Part shown: piece after piece, positions 24,761-32,104 of the stretch
Layout: every line of letters starts with the position of its first letter
How positions within the stretch are numbered: the first letter of the stretch is position 1
Origin: JAVBOW01 sp031550615
Lineage (GTDB): Bacteria; Bacteroidota; Bacteroidia; Bacteroidales; Rikenellaceae
DNA: 40,464 nt
Reading direction: 5' to 3'
Assembly (NCBI GenBank): GCA_031550615.1
Contig: JAVBOL010000019.1
Location: forward strand, 1 to 40,464
Program-made: the position numbers and the translations under genes
Notes under the pieces: model-generated
What the model was told of the DNA's origin: nothing
The model's input: the letters and a program-made list of their open reading frames with translations, nothing else
Databases searched by the model: none

Positions 24761-26698
24761 ATGAAGAGACTTTTTCAGATACTGACCATAACGGCGGCGA
24801 TGTGCACAGGTTTCTCCTGCATTGCCGAAGACGCCGAGCCCGTCGCCCCGAAGAAGCCGGCGATAACCCTGCGCGCCACTTCGAGCACGCCCGAATATGT
24901 CGTTAGCCGCGCCGTCGTGCCGCAGGAAAACCTGATATACAACCTGACCGTCATCGTGTTCGCCCCCTCGGACGAACTCTTCTCGATCAACTACCTTTCG
25001 GTGGGCGACACCCCCTCAGCCGCCAACGGAGTGCTCGAAATGGATATAACCACCGTTATCGCCGGGCTCAACCTGGAGGACGGATACACCATATACGTGG
25101 CTGCCAACATAGGCCACAACAACCCCATCGACCCCGGCAACCCCACTAAGCCCAACCCCAATTACTACAGAAACTATTTCAACATAGTGGGCACGGAGAG
25201 CGACGCGAATTACTGGTACGTCACGATGCCTTCGATCTACAACACCAGCACCCTTATCAACAATTCGCTGTACGCCATGGTCATGACTGGCAAGCATACC
25301 ACCACGGCAGCCGACAACGAATCCTCATCCATCGAAATACCTCTTTCACGGATCAACACCAAGGTGAGCTATAACGTACAGCTTTCAAGCGCCGCGACCG
25401 ACGCCGGGATGCACATCATGGGGGTGCGATTCTGCGATATGACGCCCAGCACATATTTATTCGGGCACGCCACGGATATTCCCCTGGGAGATGACGAGTA
25501 CATAACCAGCGACTGGCTCGAGCCGGACGCCGGCAACGCTTCTGCCTCGGGGTCGGTCTATATTTACGAAAACCGCAAAGGCGAGGGGCCCGACAAGAAC
25601 GAGCCTACGGGGCCCCCCTCTCCGGCCAACGCCACCTACATGGAGATACTGATCGACCTGCACGGTAAACAGTTTTACTGCAAAGTCTATCTGGGCACCA
25701 ACAAATACACCAACTACGACCTGATGCGCAACTGCCGTTATTCGGTAACAGTGAATATAAACGGGATAAACAACATGGAGACCGACGTCAGGCGCGTAAC
25801 GGTGATGGACGAAGACTCCTGGTGGTATAACACGGACGGATTGCTGCTGCACTACGACGGCATAGACAACAACGGGCGCGAGAACCAGCGCGTGACCAAC
25901 CGCACACCTGTAACCGTTACAGATGCGGTGGGGTACATCACATACAGCGGCGGGTTTCCGGCAGGATACACTCCTCCCGTTACGGACGACACCCCTCAGC
26001 CTACCCGTAACCGATGGAAGAATATCGCCCCTATGACCAAAGGGCACTTCAACCTGGTGCTCAGCCGGTTCTCCTATCCACAGGTAGAGGACCCGGCTAA
26101 CGGCTGGGGACCCGATTGCCTCGTTTTATCAGACGGACATGCGGCTTCGGTCGAGTACGACGACGACAGGCTCCGTCCGCAGCAGTTTACCATCGAGGTG
26201 ATCTTCCGGTCCGATCCGGGCAAGAATACAAACTCCGGCGGCAATGACCTTTACGGATTTTTGTATGACCGCGGCGCACAGCCTTATGTGGCCGCCGGCG
26301 TGGAATCCTACGACAAGGGTTTCGGCTTCATCGCCAATACGAAGTGGACTGGCACCAACTACATCTCAGACGCGGGCTCGGGGTTTAAACGCAGCATCGT
26401 TTTGCAGTACGACGGGATGTATATGTATGCCTACTACGGCAATAAGATGGTCTACAGGGAAATCAAACGCAAAGCCGGCCCGCTGGAATGGCCGACGGCG
26501 CCGGTCGGTTCCAGGTGTTCGGATTACTCCAACACCTGCACTCAGCTTACGTTAGGTAAATTCTACCGCTGCGACGGCGTGCAGTATTTTGGCCGCATAT
26601 ACGCTTTCCGCTTCTACAACCGTGTGCTCTCGGAAGCGGAACTCACCGAAAACTTCATGCTCGACACGTTCCGCTTCGGCCTCCCGGCGCCGGAATAA
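24761..26698 (+). CDS. Large fimbrial tip-type lipoprotein with C-terminal LamG/ConA-like domain
   Basis: A 645-residue lipoprotein, the largest and last of the locus. Lipobox FSC (Cys20) and possible maturation site VVSRAV (Arg50). Residues about 35-365 resemble FimD/FimE-type or Mfa tip subunits, with IYVAANIG and the YSVTVNINGINN strand. From about residue 400 to the end a second module contains FTIEVIFRSDPG, IVLQYDGMYMYAYYG and RIYAFRFYNRVLSEAEL, the last being the typical closing strand and tail of LamG/concanavalin-like lectin domains. A pilin-like base plus carbohydrate-binding-like head suggests the adhesive tip. Ligand unknown. Confidence 0.78.
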   Translation: MKRLFQILTITAAMCTGFSCIAEDAEPVAPKKPAITLRATSSTPEYVVSRAVVPQENLIYNLTVIVFAPSDELFSINYLSVGDTPSAANGVLEMDITTVIAGLNLEDGYTIYVAANIGHNNPIDPGNPTKPNPNYYRNYFNIVGTESDANYWYVTMPSIYNTSTLINNSLYAMVMTGKHTTTAADNESSSIEIPLSRINTKVSYNVQLSSAATDAGMHIMGVRFCDMTPSTYLFGHATDIPLGDDEYITSDWLEPDAGNASASGSVYIYENRKGEGPDKNEPTGPPSPANATYMEILIDLHGKQFYCKVYLGTNKYTNYDLMRNCRYSVTVNINGINNMETDVRRVTVMDEDSWWYNTDGLLLHYDGIDNNGRENQRVTNRTPVTVTDAVGYITYSGGFPAGYTPPVTDDTPQPTRNRWKNIAPMTKGHFNLVLSRFSYPQVEDPANGWGPDCLVLSDGHAASVEYDDDRLRPQQFTIEVIFRSDPGKNTNSGGNDLYGFLYDRGAQPYVAAGVESYDKGFGFIANTKWTGTNYISDAGSGFKRSIVLQYDGMYMYAYYGNKMVYREIKRKAGPLEWPTAPVGSRCSDYSNTCTQLTLGKFYRCDGVQYFGRIYAFRFYNRVLSEAELTENFMLDTFRFGLPAPE

Positions 26699-26707
26699 TG
26701 GTGGGAC

Positions 26708-27775
26708 TTAATCCATAACCCCTCCCAGGCGAAACATAGGCAAATACATCGAAATCAGTATCACGGCCACCAGTGCGCCCACAAAGAGTATCAACAGAGG
26801 TTCGAGCATCGAGCCGAGGCGCTTTAGCATGTATTCGAGTTCGCCGGCCAGGTCGTCGCCCTGTTTATTGAGCATTTGCGGCAGTCGGTTGGTTTCCTCG
26901 CCCACCCTCAGCAGGGTTGTCATACGCTTCTGGTAAAGAAGCGGATAACGCTCAAGGCCCGCAGACAGCAATTCACCGCGGGCAAGGCCTTCGGTGACGC
27001 TGCCCAGAGATTGCCGGTATGGGTAAAAGGTTATTATATCGCGAAGCATGGCCAAACCCTGCAGCAAGGGGACGCCCGATGAAGTGAGCAGGTACAGCAA
27101 TTTACAGAAATTTGCCTGGTGGTTTTTGCGCAATACCGTCCCGACGACAGGCATGCGCAGTATCGATCCGGTTAAATTCCGCCTGACCGTTTCATTTTCC
27201 CGCAAGGCATACAGCAGCATTGCAATAGTGAAAATTGCCATAAGCCCGGTTATTGCAACCGCGGGGAAATTGCGGGAGATGGCGATTATGCAGCGCGTCA
27301 TGGCCGGCAGCTCTCCGCCCATACGCGAATAGACCTGCTCGAACATAGGCACTATGAAAGCAAGCATGAAAGCCACGACAACGACCGCCGTGCAAAGTAT
27401 GATTATCGGATAGCTTATCGCCGAAGAGACCATTCTTTTGCGGGCGATGCGTTTATGGTAATAATCCGATAAAAATTCGAGCGCGTCGGTAAGGCGTCCC
27501 GTTTCCTCGCCGATACGCACTACCCCGCAGTCCAATGCGGGGAATCTACCGCTCTGTTGCAGGGCTTGCCACAGGGCCACTCCGGAAACCACCTGCGAGT
27601 AAAGCCTCTCCAGGAGCAGTTTTACCTGCCTGTCGCCCTCCTGGCCGATAAGCAGGTGAAACGCGTGCGAGAAATCGAGGCCGGACGACAACAGCGAGAG
27701 CAGTTCCGAGAAAAGCAGCTCTTTCTTCGCCTCTTTGAGCAGCCGTGGCCGCATGAATGGGTTAGTGGTATTCAT
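26708..27775 (-). CDS. gspF: Type II secretion / type IV pilus inner-membrane platform protein GspF (PilC)
   Basis: The polytopic platform protein that couples the cytoplasmic ATPase to pilin polymerisation, 355 residues. It has two GspF repeats: the first with SLLSSGLDFSHAF and VRIGEETGRLTDALEFLSDYYHKR before the first membrane helices, the second with TSSGVPLLQGLAML and LLRVGEETNRLPQML before the last. Three membrane segments are evident (about 120-142, 168-190, 326-348). It is the last gene of the operon, and its start overlaps the GspJ-like gene by 14 bases. Its end lies 9 bases from that of the convergent fimbrial operon. Confidence 0.96.
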   Translation of the reverse strand: MNTTNPFMRPRLLKEAKKELLFSELLSLLSSGLDFSHAFHLLIGQEGDRQVKLLLERLYSQVVSGVALWQALQQSGRFPALDCGVVRIGEETGRLTDALEFLSDYYHKRIARKRMVSSAISYPIIILCTAVVVVAFMLAFIVPMFEQVYSRMGGELPAMTRCIIAISRNFPAVAITGLMAIFTIAMLLYALRENETVRRNLTGSILRMPVVGTVLRKNHQANFCKLLYLLTSSGVPLLQGLAMLRDIITFYPYRQSLGSVTEGLARGELLSAGLERYPLLYQKRMTTLLRVGEETNRLPQMLNKQGDDLAGELEYMLKRLGSMLEPLLILFVGALVAVILISMYLPMFRLGGVMD

Positions 27776-28274
27776 ATCCTCGTTCTGTTTGCATTATATC
27801 CTCCCGGGCAATAATATGATCTGGCCGCAGTACCGGAAAGGAAATGTCAATGGTCCGACCACGGTGCAGCATGGTAAGTGATATGCTGTCCGGCTGGGCA
27901 TCGACACCTTCGGGGATCACACCGAATGACGCGACGCCGGTAAAGAGGGTGTCAGGTTGTCGCTCCATAGCGATCAGCAGCATCGAATCGCGTTGATAGA
28001 GCACCGCGGACCGGACTCCCGAGCGCCACGTCGTTACGCGCCCCTCGTTCACGGTCACGCTGTCGGCGGAAGTGACCAGGTGGTCCAGCACGTAATAACT
28101 TTCGCGCATGCGGCCACCCTCGACGATCTGCGAAACCAGACCCGACGTATAGCGCGAGAAAAGCCCAATCCCTTCCATGACAGCTGCCATAACGATGCCG
28201 GCGGTGAGCATTACCACAAGCAACTCGGCGAGTGTCGAGGCACGCAATTCCCTGTATATGCGCAGTTTATTCAT
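27762..28274 (-). CDS. GspJ-like minor pseudopilin
   Basis: A 170-residue pilin-like protein. The short basic leader MNKLRIYRELRA is followed by STLAELLVVMLTAGIVMAAV: predicted cleavage after Ala12, Glu17 at +5 and a 20-residue hydrophobic helix. The globular part, with YVLDHLVTSADSV and a beta-rich end, has the size and look of GspJ/PilW minor pseudopilins. It overlaps both neighbours. Assignment to GspJ rather than another minor class rests mainly on size and gene order. Confidence 0.85.
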   Translation of the reverse strand: MNKLRIYRELRASTLAELLVVMLTAGIVMAAVMEGIGLFSRYTSGLVSQIVEGGRMRESYYVLDHLVTSADSVTVNEGRVTTWRSGVRSAVLYQRDSMLLIAMERQPDTLFTGVASFGVIPEGVDAQPDSISLTMLHRGRTIDISFPVLRPDHIIAREDIMQTERGYEYH

Positions 28275-28611
28275 CGGCCCGCCGTATGATGTACATATAT
28301 TCGAGCCGTTTACGATTCACGACGGTCGACACGGTCAACTGTTGCAACTGTTCATAGTCGCGGTATGGCCCTACCGCGATTGCGACAATGACGCGGTCAT
28401 AGGTGCGTTCGTAAGTGCCGTCTTCATGGCGGCCATCCGAGAATTCGCGAACGCAGCTTCTCACCAAACAATCGGCCAACGCGAAATTCCCGCCCTCATG
28501 CCCCCCGACGGCCAGACGGGTGGTCGTGTGCAGCGATATGGCGAAAACGGTAAGGAACACGACAGACGCGACAATGACCTCCACGAGGGTACCGGCTTTC
28601 AATCCACCCAT
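28267..28611 (-). CDS. GspI-like minor pseudopilin
   Basis: A small pilin-like protein of 115 residues from the ATG at 28611, which overlaps the end of the upstream gene by 13 bases. The leader MGGLKA is followed by GTLVEVIVASVVFLTVFAIS, with predicted cleavage after Ala6 and Glu11 at +5. The TLVEVIVA core is that of GspI/PilV pseudopilins, and the size fits GspI. The short globular domain has two or three strands (RVIVAIAVGPY, LQQLTVSTVV). It overlaps the next gene by 8 bases. Confidence 0.83.
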   Translation of the reverse strand: MGGLKAGTLVEVIVASVVFLTVFAISLHTTTRLAVGGHEGGNFALADCLVRSCVREFSDGRHEDGTYERTYDRVIVAIAVGPYRDYEQLQQLTVSTVVNRKRLEYMYIIRRADE

Positions 28612-29825
28612 ACCGTCTCCTTCCTGCCCTTGGCGGCATCGAGCCATAAAGGATAGTGCACGGCGTCGCTCTGCAGCACCGAGGCGTCATAAAGCATATG
28701 GCGGTAGTACCCCTGGGGCGAGTAATAGACCGCCTCGCCGATGATGGCCGACCCGGTGACAATGCCTTGCAGCGCCGCTATCCCGTCCACATACAACAGA
28801 CCCCGCAGACGCGAGGTCCTGGTGGTGCGCATATTGGGCCTCTTTACGTCTGGCCTGTCCGGGTTTACCGGTGCACGGGGCACGCCCGACGGGTCGATGA
28901 TCACATATCCGTTCACCTCGCTGCCCTCCCCCACCTGGGCATAAAGGCCTGAGAAGAGGCCTGAGGGTGATTGCAGCGTAACATTTTCGCCCACCGACAC
29001 ACTATCCGCTGCAAAGACCTGCAAACGTCCGCGAAAGCCGTCGGCGATGACAACCGAACGTGCCGCCACAATAATATCCGTCATTGTGCAGGATGCGCCT
29101 ATATGCAGTTTTTCAGCGACCACTATGATATTGCCCGACAAACGGCACCCTTCCAGCGACACGCTGCCAAGATAGGCGACGGTGGTAGGAGTGCAGTAAA
29201 AATTCACATGCAGACTGTCGGTGAGCAGTTCTTCGCCGCGCAATCCGAATATTGCACCGATAACGTCCCGTGCGGTTTTCGAAGGTCCGGGCATAGCCGT
29301 TTCGCTGCGGCTGATATCCGCCGGCAGGAGTTTTTCACCGCTGAAGAAAACGGACTGCATCTGGCCGTATATCACTCCGTTACGGGGCAGGGACGCCCTA
29401 CCCTTAATATTAGTCCTGCCCGAAAGGGTGAGGGCGCCGTTATTGTCTTTATACCAGAATGTCGTGCCGCCTGTCTCCGTGGCGGCCATCAGGCGCACGG
29501 AATGGATGCGTCCGTCGGCAGAGGCTACGCTTACGGTCTCATAAAGACCCCAGGGCATACGGGAGAGTTTCATGCGCGATGAGGGCAGCGAATCATAAAG
29601 TTGCAAAGTGCTATCGGCGGTGAGGCGCTCCATTATCCCGGGGTCGATCCGGTAAAGGGTGTAGGCCGATTCTATATTGGCACGCTGCCTGAGCAGGTAA
29701 TCGGTGCGCGAGAAAAGCAGAAAATCGGCTTCCCACAGCCACATCAGCCCTGCAAGCAGCGACAGCAGCAGCACCGACACCACTATGACGGTCGCCAGCA
29801 CTCCTGCGCGCAACGTCTTGCTCAT
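28599..29825 (-). CDS. GspK/PilX-positioned minor pilin-like protein with repetitive beta-rich body
   Basis: A 408-residue protein with a leader MSKTLRA and a helix GVLATVIVVSVLLLSLLAGLM resembling pseudopilins, but with Thr instead of Glu at +5. GspK, the tip pseudopilin of type II systems, also lacks Glu5, and this gene stands where gspK would, next to the GspI- and GspJ-like genes. Unlike GspK, the body (about residues 190-370) is a run of short hydrophobic strands (LGSVSLEGCRLSGNIIVVAE, DIIVAARSVVIADG, DSVSVGENVTL) suggesting a beta-helix as in bactofilins or polymer-forming proteins. A proline-rich stretch (APVNPDRPDVKRPN) follows. Role as tip is inference. Confidence 0.7.
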   Translation of the reverse strand: MSKTLRAGVLATVIVVSVLLLSLLAGLMWLWEADFLLFSRTDYLLRQRANIESAYTLYRIDPGIMERLTADSTLQLYDSLPSSRMKLSRMPWGLYETVSVASADGRIHSVRLMAATETGGTTFWYKDNNGALTLSGRTNIKGRASLPRNGVIYGQMQSVFFSGEKLLPADISRSETAMPGPSKTARDVIGAIFGLRGEELLTDSLHVNFYCTPTTVAYLGSVSLEGCRLSGNIIVVAEKLHIGASCTMTDIIVAARSVVIADGFRGRLQVFAADSVSVGENVTLQSPSGLFSGLYAQVGEGSEVNGYVIIDPSGVPRAPVNPDRPDVKRPNMRTTRTSRLRGLLYVDGIAALQGIVTGSAIIGEAVYYSPQGYYRHMLYDASVLQSDAVHYPLWLDAAKGRKETVWVD

Positions 29826-30283
29826 TTTGCCAGTTTGACGATTATGCGCTCGCCGTCGAAAGAAAAATGCAGTGAGTCGGCAAATATATTATCCAGCCGG
29901 TAGTTGTCTATCTGCTCGCCCGGCCTTACGGTGTGGAGATCGCCGTTTATCTCGGCCAGCGAATATTCCACACCCTGCCTGCGGATACGTCCTATGTAGC
30001 GTATATTGTGTTTCACGCTCTTTTTGGCGGCAGGTGGCGGCGGCAGGGGGTGCATCACCGGGCCTGACGGCGGCACGGGTTTTAGCGCCCTGCCGCCGGA
30101 CAGGAACGGATCGCGGTAGTTAAGCGACAGGGTGTCTTCCGCCACGTCCTTCGTCGCGACAGAGGGTACCGCCGCCGGTCCGGCCACCCCGGATGCGGAA
30201 GGCGAAAAGAGTTTCCACGCTATCAGGCCCCAAACTGTAGCTACGGTGAGCAGCAGAAGATATGTCGTGGCTTTAGATCTCAC
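29822..30283 (-). CDS. GspC/PilP-like inner-membrane clamp protein
   Basis: A 153-residue bitopic protein. From the GTG at 30283 it reads MRSKATTYLLLLTVATVWGLIAWKLF, a cytoplasmic tip and one membrane helix, followed by a Pro/Ala-rich linker, a YRDPF motif of the kind found in PilP/GspC relatives, another proline-rich stretch and a small C-terminal beta domain (NIRYIGRIRRQGVEYSLAEI, VRPGEQIDNYRL) like the homology region that contacts the secretin N0 domain. A frame extension to 30346 is possible but would add a polar stretch before the helix. It overlaps the lipoprotein gene by 11 bases and the next by 4. Confidence 0.75.
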   Translation of the reverse strand: MRSKATTYLLLLTVATVWGLIAWKLFSPSASGVAGPAAVPSVATKDVAEDTLSLNYRDPFLSGGRALKPVPPSGPVMHPLPPPPAAKKSVKHNIRYIGRIRRQGVEYSLAEINGDLHTVRPGEQIDNYRLDNIFADSLHFSFDGERIIVKLAK

Positions 30284-30677
30284 TTTCCGTATCGGGGGTT
30301 TGTTCCGCGGCGACAAACAGGGTATAAACCTGTTCCGGGGATGCATAGGCGCTGTTCAGTGCGCGGATACTCCACTGGTAACTGCCCGCCGCGAGAGGCA
30401 TGTGCAACGAAAGTTTCACAGAGAGCGAATCGTTATGCATAAGTGTGTCGGCTGCAACTACCGACGCCGCGGCGAACGATGGGCTTACCACCGTCAGCTT
30501 ATATGAACGCGCCCCGGAAGTTGCACGCCACAGGAAAGTCACCGTTCCCTCGGGGGCTGTAACCCCGTCTACGGGTGCGATAACGGTTACGCTGCTATCC
30601 GAAATATCCTTTTCGAAGAGATCGTCACACGCCATGGCGGCAAAAGCCAACGCCAATATTATCATCGTCCTTTTCAT
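30273..30677 (-). CDS. Small Fn3-like lipoprotein of the secretion operon
   Basis: A 134-residue lipoprotein: signal peptide, lipobox AMAC (Cys17), then a single Fn3/Ig-like beta-sandwich with FLWRATSGARSYKLTVVSP and the closing GSYQWSIRALNSAYAS. Such a domain is common in Bacteroidetes surface lipoproteins. It overlaps its upstream neighbour by 4 bases and sits between the PilO- and PilP-like genes. Secretins often need a small outer-membrane lipoprotein (pilotin) for targeting, and this is the only candidate in the operon, though its fold differs from known pilotins. Function unknown. Confidence 0.7.
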   Translation of the reverse strand: MKRTMIILALAFAAMACDDLFEKDISDSSVTVIAPVDGVTAPEGTVTFLWRATSGARSYKLTVVSPSFAAASVVAADTLMHNDSLSVKLSLHMPLAAGSYQWSIRALNSAYASPEQVYTLFVAAEQTPDTESEI

Positions 30678-31180
30678 TGCGCAGTATTATTTGTTTCGGT
30701 AATCTGTTGGATCACGAGTGTCGCATGCAGGAGTGGTCCGGCGCTGCCGCGCGGCGTCACACTGCGCAGCATGATGCTGCGAAGGCGCGAATCGGGCATC
30801 GTGCGCTCGATATTATCCATTATGCGCACACAACTCAAAAAGTCGGTATTGAGCACTATTTCAGCCGTATGCAGCATCAGACCATCTGCCCCGGGGGCGA
30901 AATAGGGGGTATAACGCACCACCTCGCAGCAGCCTGGGCCGCAAAGTATCTCACCTAATAACCCGCCGTCGCTCACGTGCTCCGTTCCGGTCGCGGCTGC
31001 GGCGTGCGGAGCCGGGTAGTCGGCCTGTGACCGCAATGCGGCGACCTCATTTTCAATACTGCGGATCGCCAACCATTTACCCGCCGTATCGGCTAAAGCC
31101 AGCCGCCATGCCAACAGCGGCAGCAATATTATCACCGCGGCGAGGTGCGCCAACCCTTTATATTCTGCCAGCGGCCTCAT
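30674..31180 (-). CDS. GspM/PilO-like assembly protein
   Basis: A 168-residue bitopic protein: a short cytoplasmic end, a membrane helix (about residues 12-30, AAVIILLPLLAWRLALAD), a short helical segment with SIENEVAALRSQ and a C-terminal ferredoxin-like domain with strands such as EIVLNTDFLSCVRIMDNIER and RSIMLRSV. This is the architecture of PilO and GspM, which pair with PilN/GspL in the inner-membrane ring. Sequence identity to the families is weak; gene order (PilMN, PilO, lipoprotein, PilP) is the main support. ATGA overlaps with both neighbours. Confidence 0.72.
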   Translation of the reverse strand: MRPLAEYKGLAHLAAVIILLPLLAWRLALADTAGKWLAIRSIENEVAALRSQADYPAPHAAAATGTEHVSDGGLLGEILCGPGCCEVVRYTPYFAPGADGLMLHTAEIVLNTDFLSCVRIMDNIERTMPDSRLRSIMLRSVTPRGSAGPLLHATLVIQQITETNNTAQ

Positions 31181-32103
31181 AGCTCGATGTTTATGCGGAA
31201 ATTATAACGTCCTTTTTCCCTGTCGTATTCCACCGCGGAGAGTTTCACCTGCCGGGATATCTTCAGTCCGCTCAGTGCGGCGGTATATTCCGACACGCTT
31301 TCCGAGCGCGGCGTGTGGCCCGATATGACCATTTCACGCTCTGAGAACATCGGGGTGCGCCCATCCTCGATCGCTTTAAGCAACGGTTGCACGGAAAGCG
31401 AGGAGAGGGTAACCCCTTCGGGCAGCGTCGATGCCGCGCGGTCGCACAGCCACGCATAACTGCGCGGCAATGCGCGCCCCCACTCGGCCAGGGCCTTTGC
31501 GCGGGACTTTGAAGCGTCGTCGGCTTTGCCTATCTGTTTTTCCAACGCCTCTTTTTCTGTCTGCGCAGTCTGCCAGCGACCGTTCACGCCGGGGAGAACG
31601 GCGGCGTTGACCGCAAGGGCCAAAAGCAACGCCGCCAATATCGGCAACTGCACGCGCGAGGCCAGCAACGAGGCCAAGGGCGAGGGTTTGAGCAGATTGC
31701 GCAAATTAACATGCTGCGCGTAACATTCGGCTGCCACCTTATGCGCATCGTCGGGCGAAACGGCGCATGTCACCGCAAGCGGCTGCAGATCGGCGAAAGG
31801 TTCGAGTTGAGCCCGACGCACGAAGCAGAGCGCATTCCGGTCGCGGCGCCACAGGAATTCCCCGCCCTGCGCGGTGATTTTCGCTTCGAGGTCTGCAGTC
31901 ACGGCTTTACTTATGACCCCGTATCCGCATGCCACCAATATCAACGGCGACTTTCCGACATGTGATCTGACCGCGCCTATGTCCGGCAGGGTCACCGTAT
32001 GGTCCTGACCCGCCGCGACAAGGCGCAACCCATACACGGACGCTCCGGTGAACGACACCACCAGCACACGGCACCGGCCCAATATTTTAGCGGTCAACCC
32101 CAT
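31177..32103 (-). CDS. GspL / PilM-PilN-like inner-membrane protein
   Basis: A 308-residue protein in the PilM/PilN or GspL slot. The cytoplasmic part (1-148) has VLVVSFTGASVYGLRLV, which could be a reduced actin-like PilM/GspL domain, though no ATP motif is seen. A membrane helix (about 149-168, LPILAALLLALAVNAAVLPG) is followed by a coiled-coil (TEKEALEKQIGKADDASK) and a PilN-like periplasmic domain with LPEGVTLSSLSVQPL and MVISGHTPRSESVSEY. A single fused protein is GspL-like rather than separate PilM and PilN. It follows the secretin by 1 base and overlaps the PilO-like gene by 4. Confidence 0.75.
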   Translation of the reverse strand: MGLTAKILGRCRVLVVSFTGASVYGLRLVAAGQDHTVTLPDIGAVRSHVGKSPLILVACGYGVISKAVTADLEAKITAQGGEFLWRRDRNALCFVRRAQLEPFADLQPLAVTCAVSPDDAHKVAAECYAQHVNLRNLLKPSPLASLLASRVQLPILAALLLALAVNAAVLPGVNGRWQTAQTEKEALEKQIGKADDASKSRAKALAEWGRALPRSYAWLCDRAASTLPEGVTLSSLSVQPLLKAIEDGRTPMFSEREMVISGHTPRSESVSEYTAALSGLKISRQVKLSAVEYDREKGRYNFRINIEL

Positions 32104-32104
32104 T

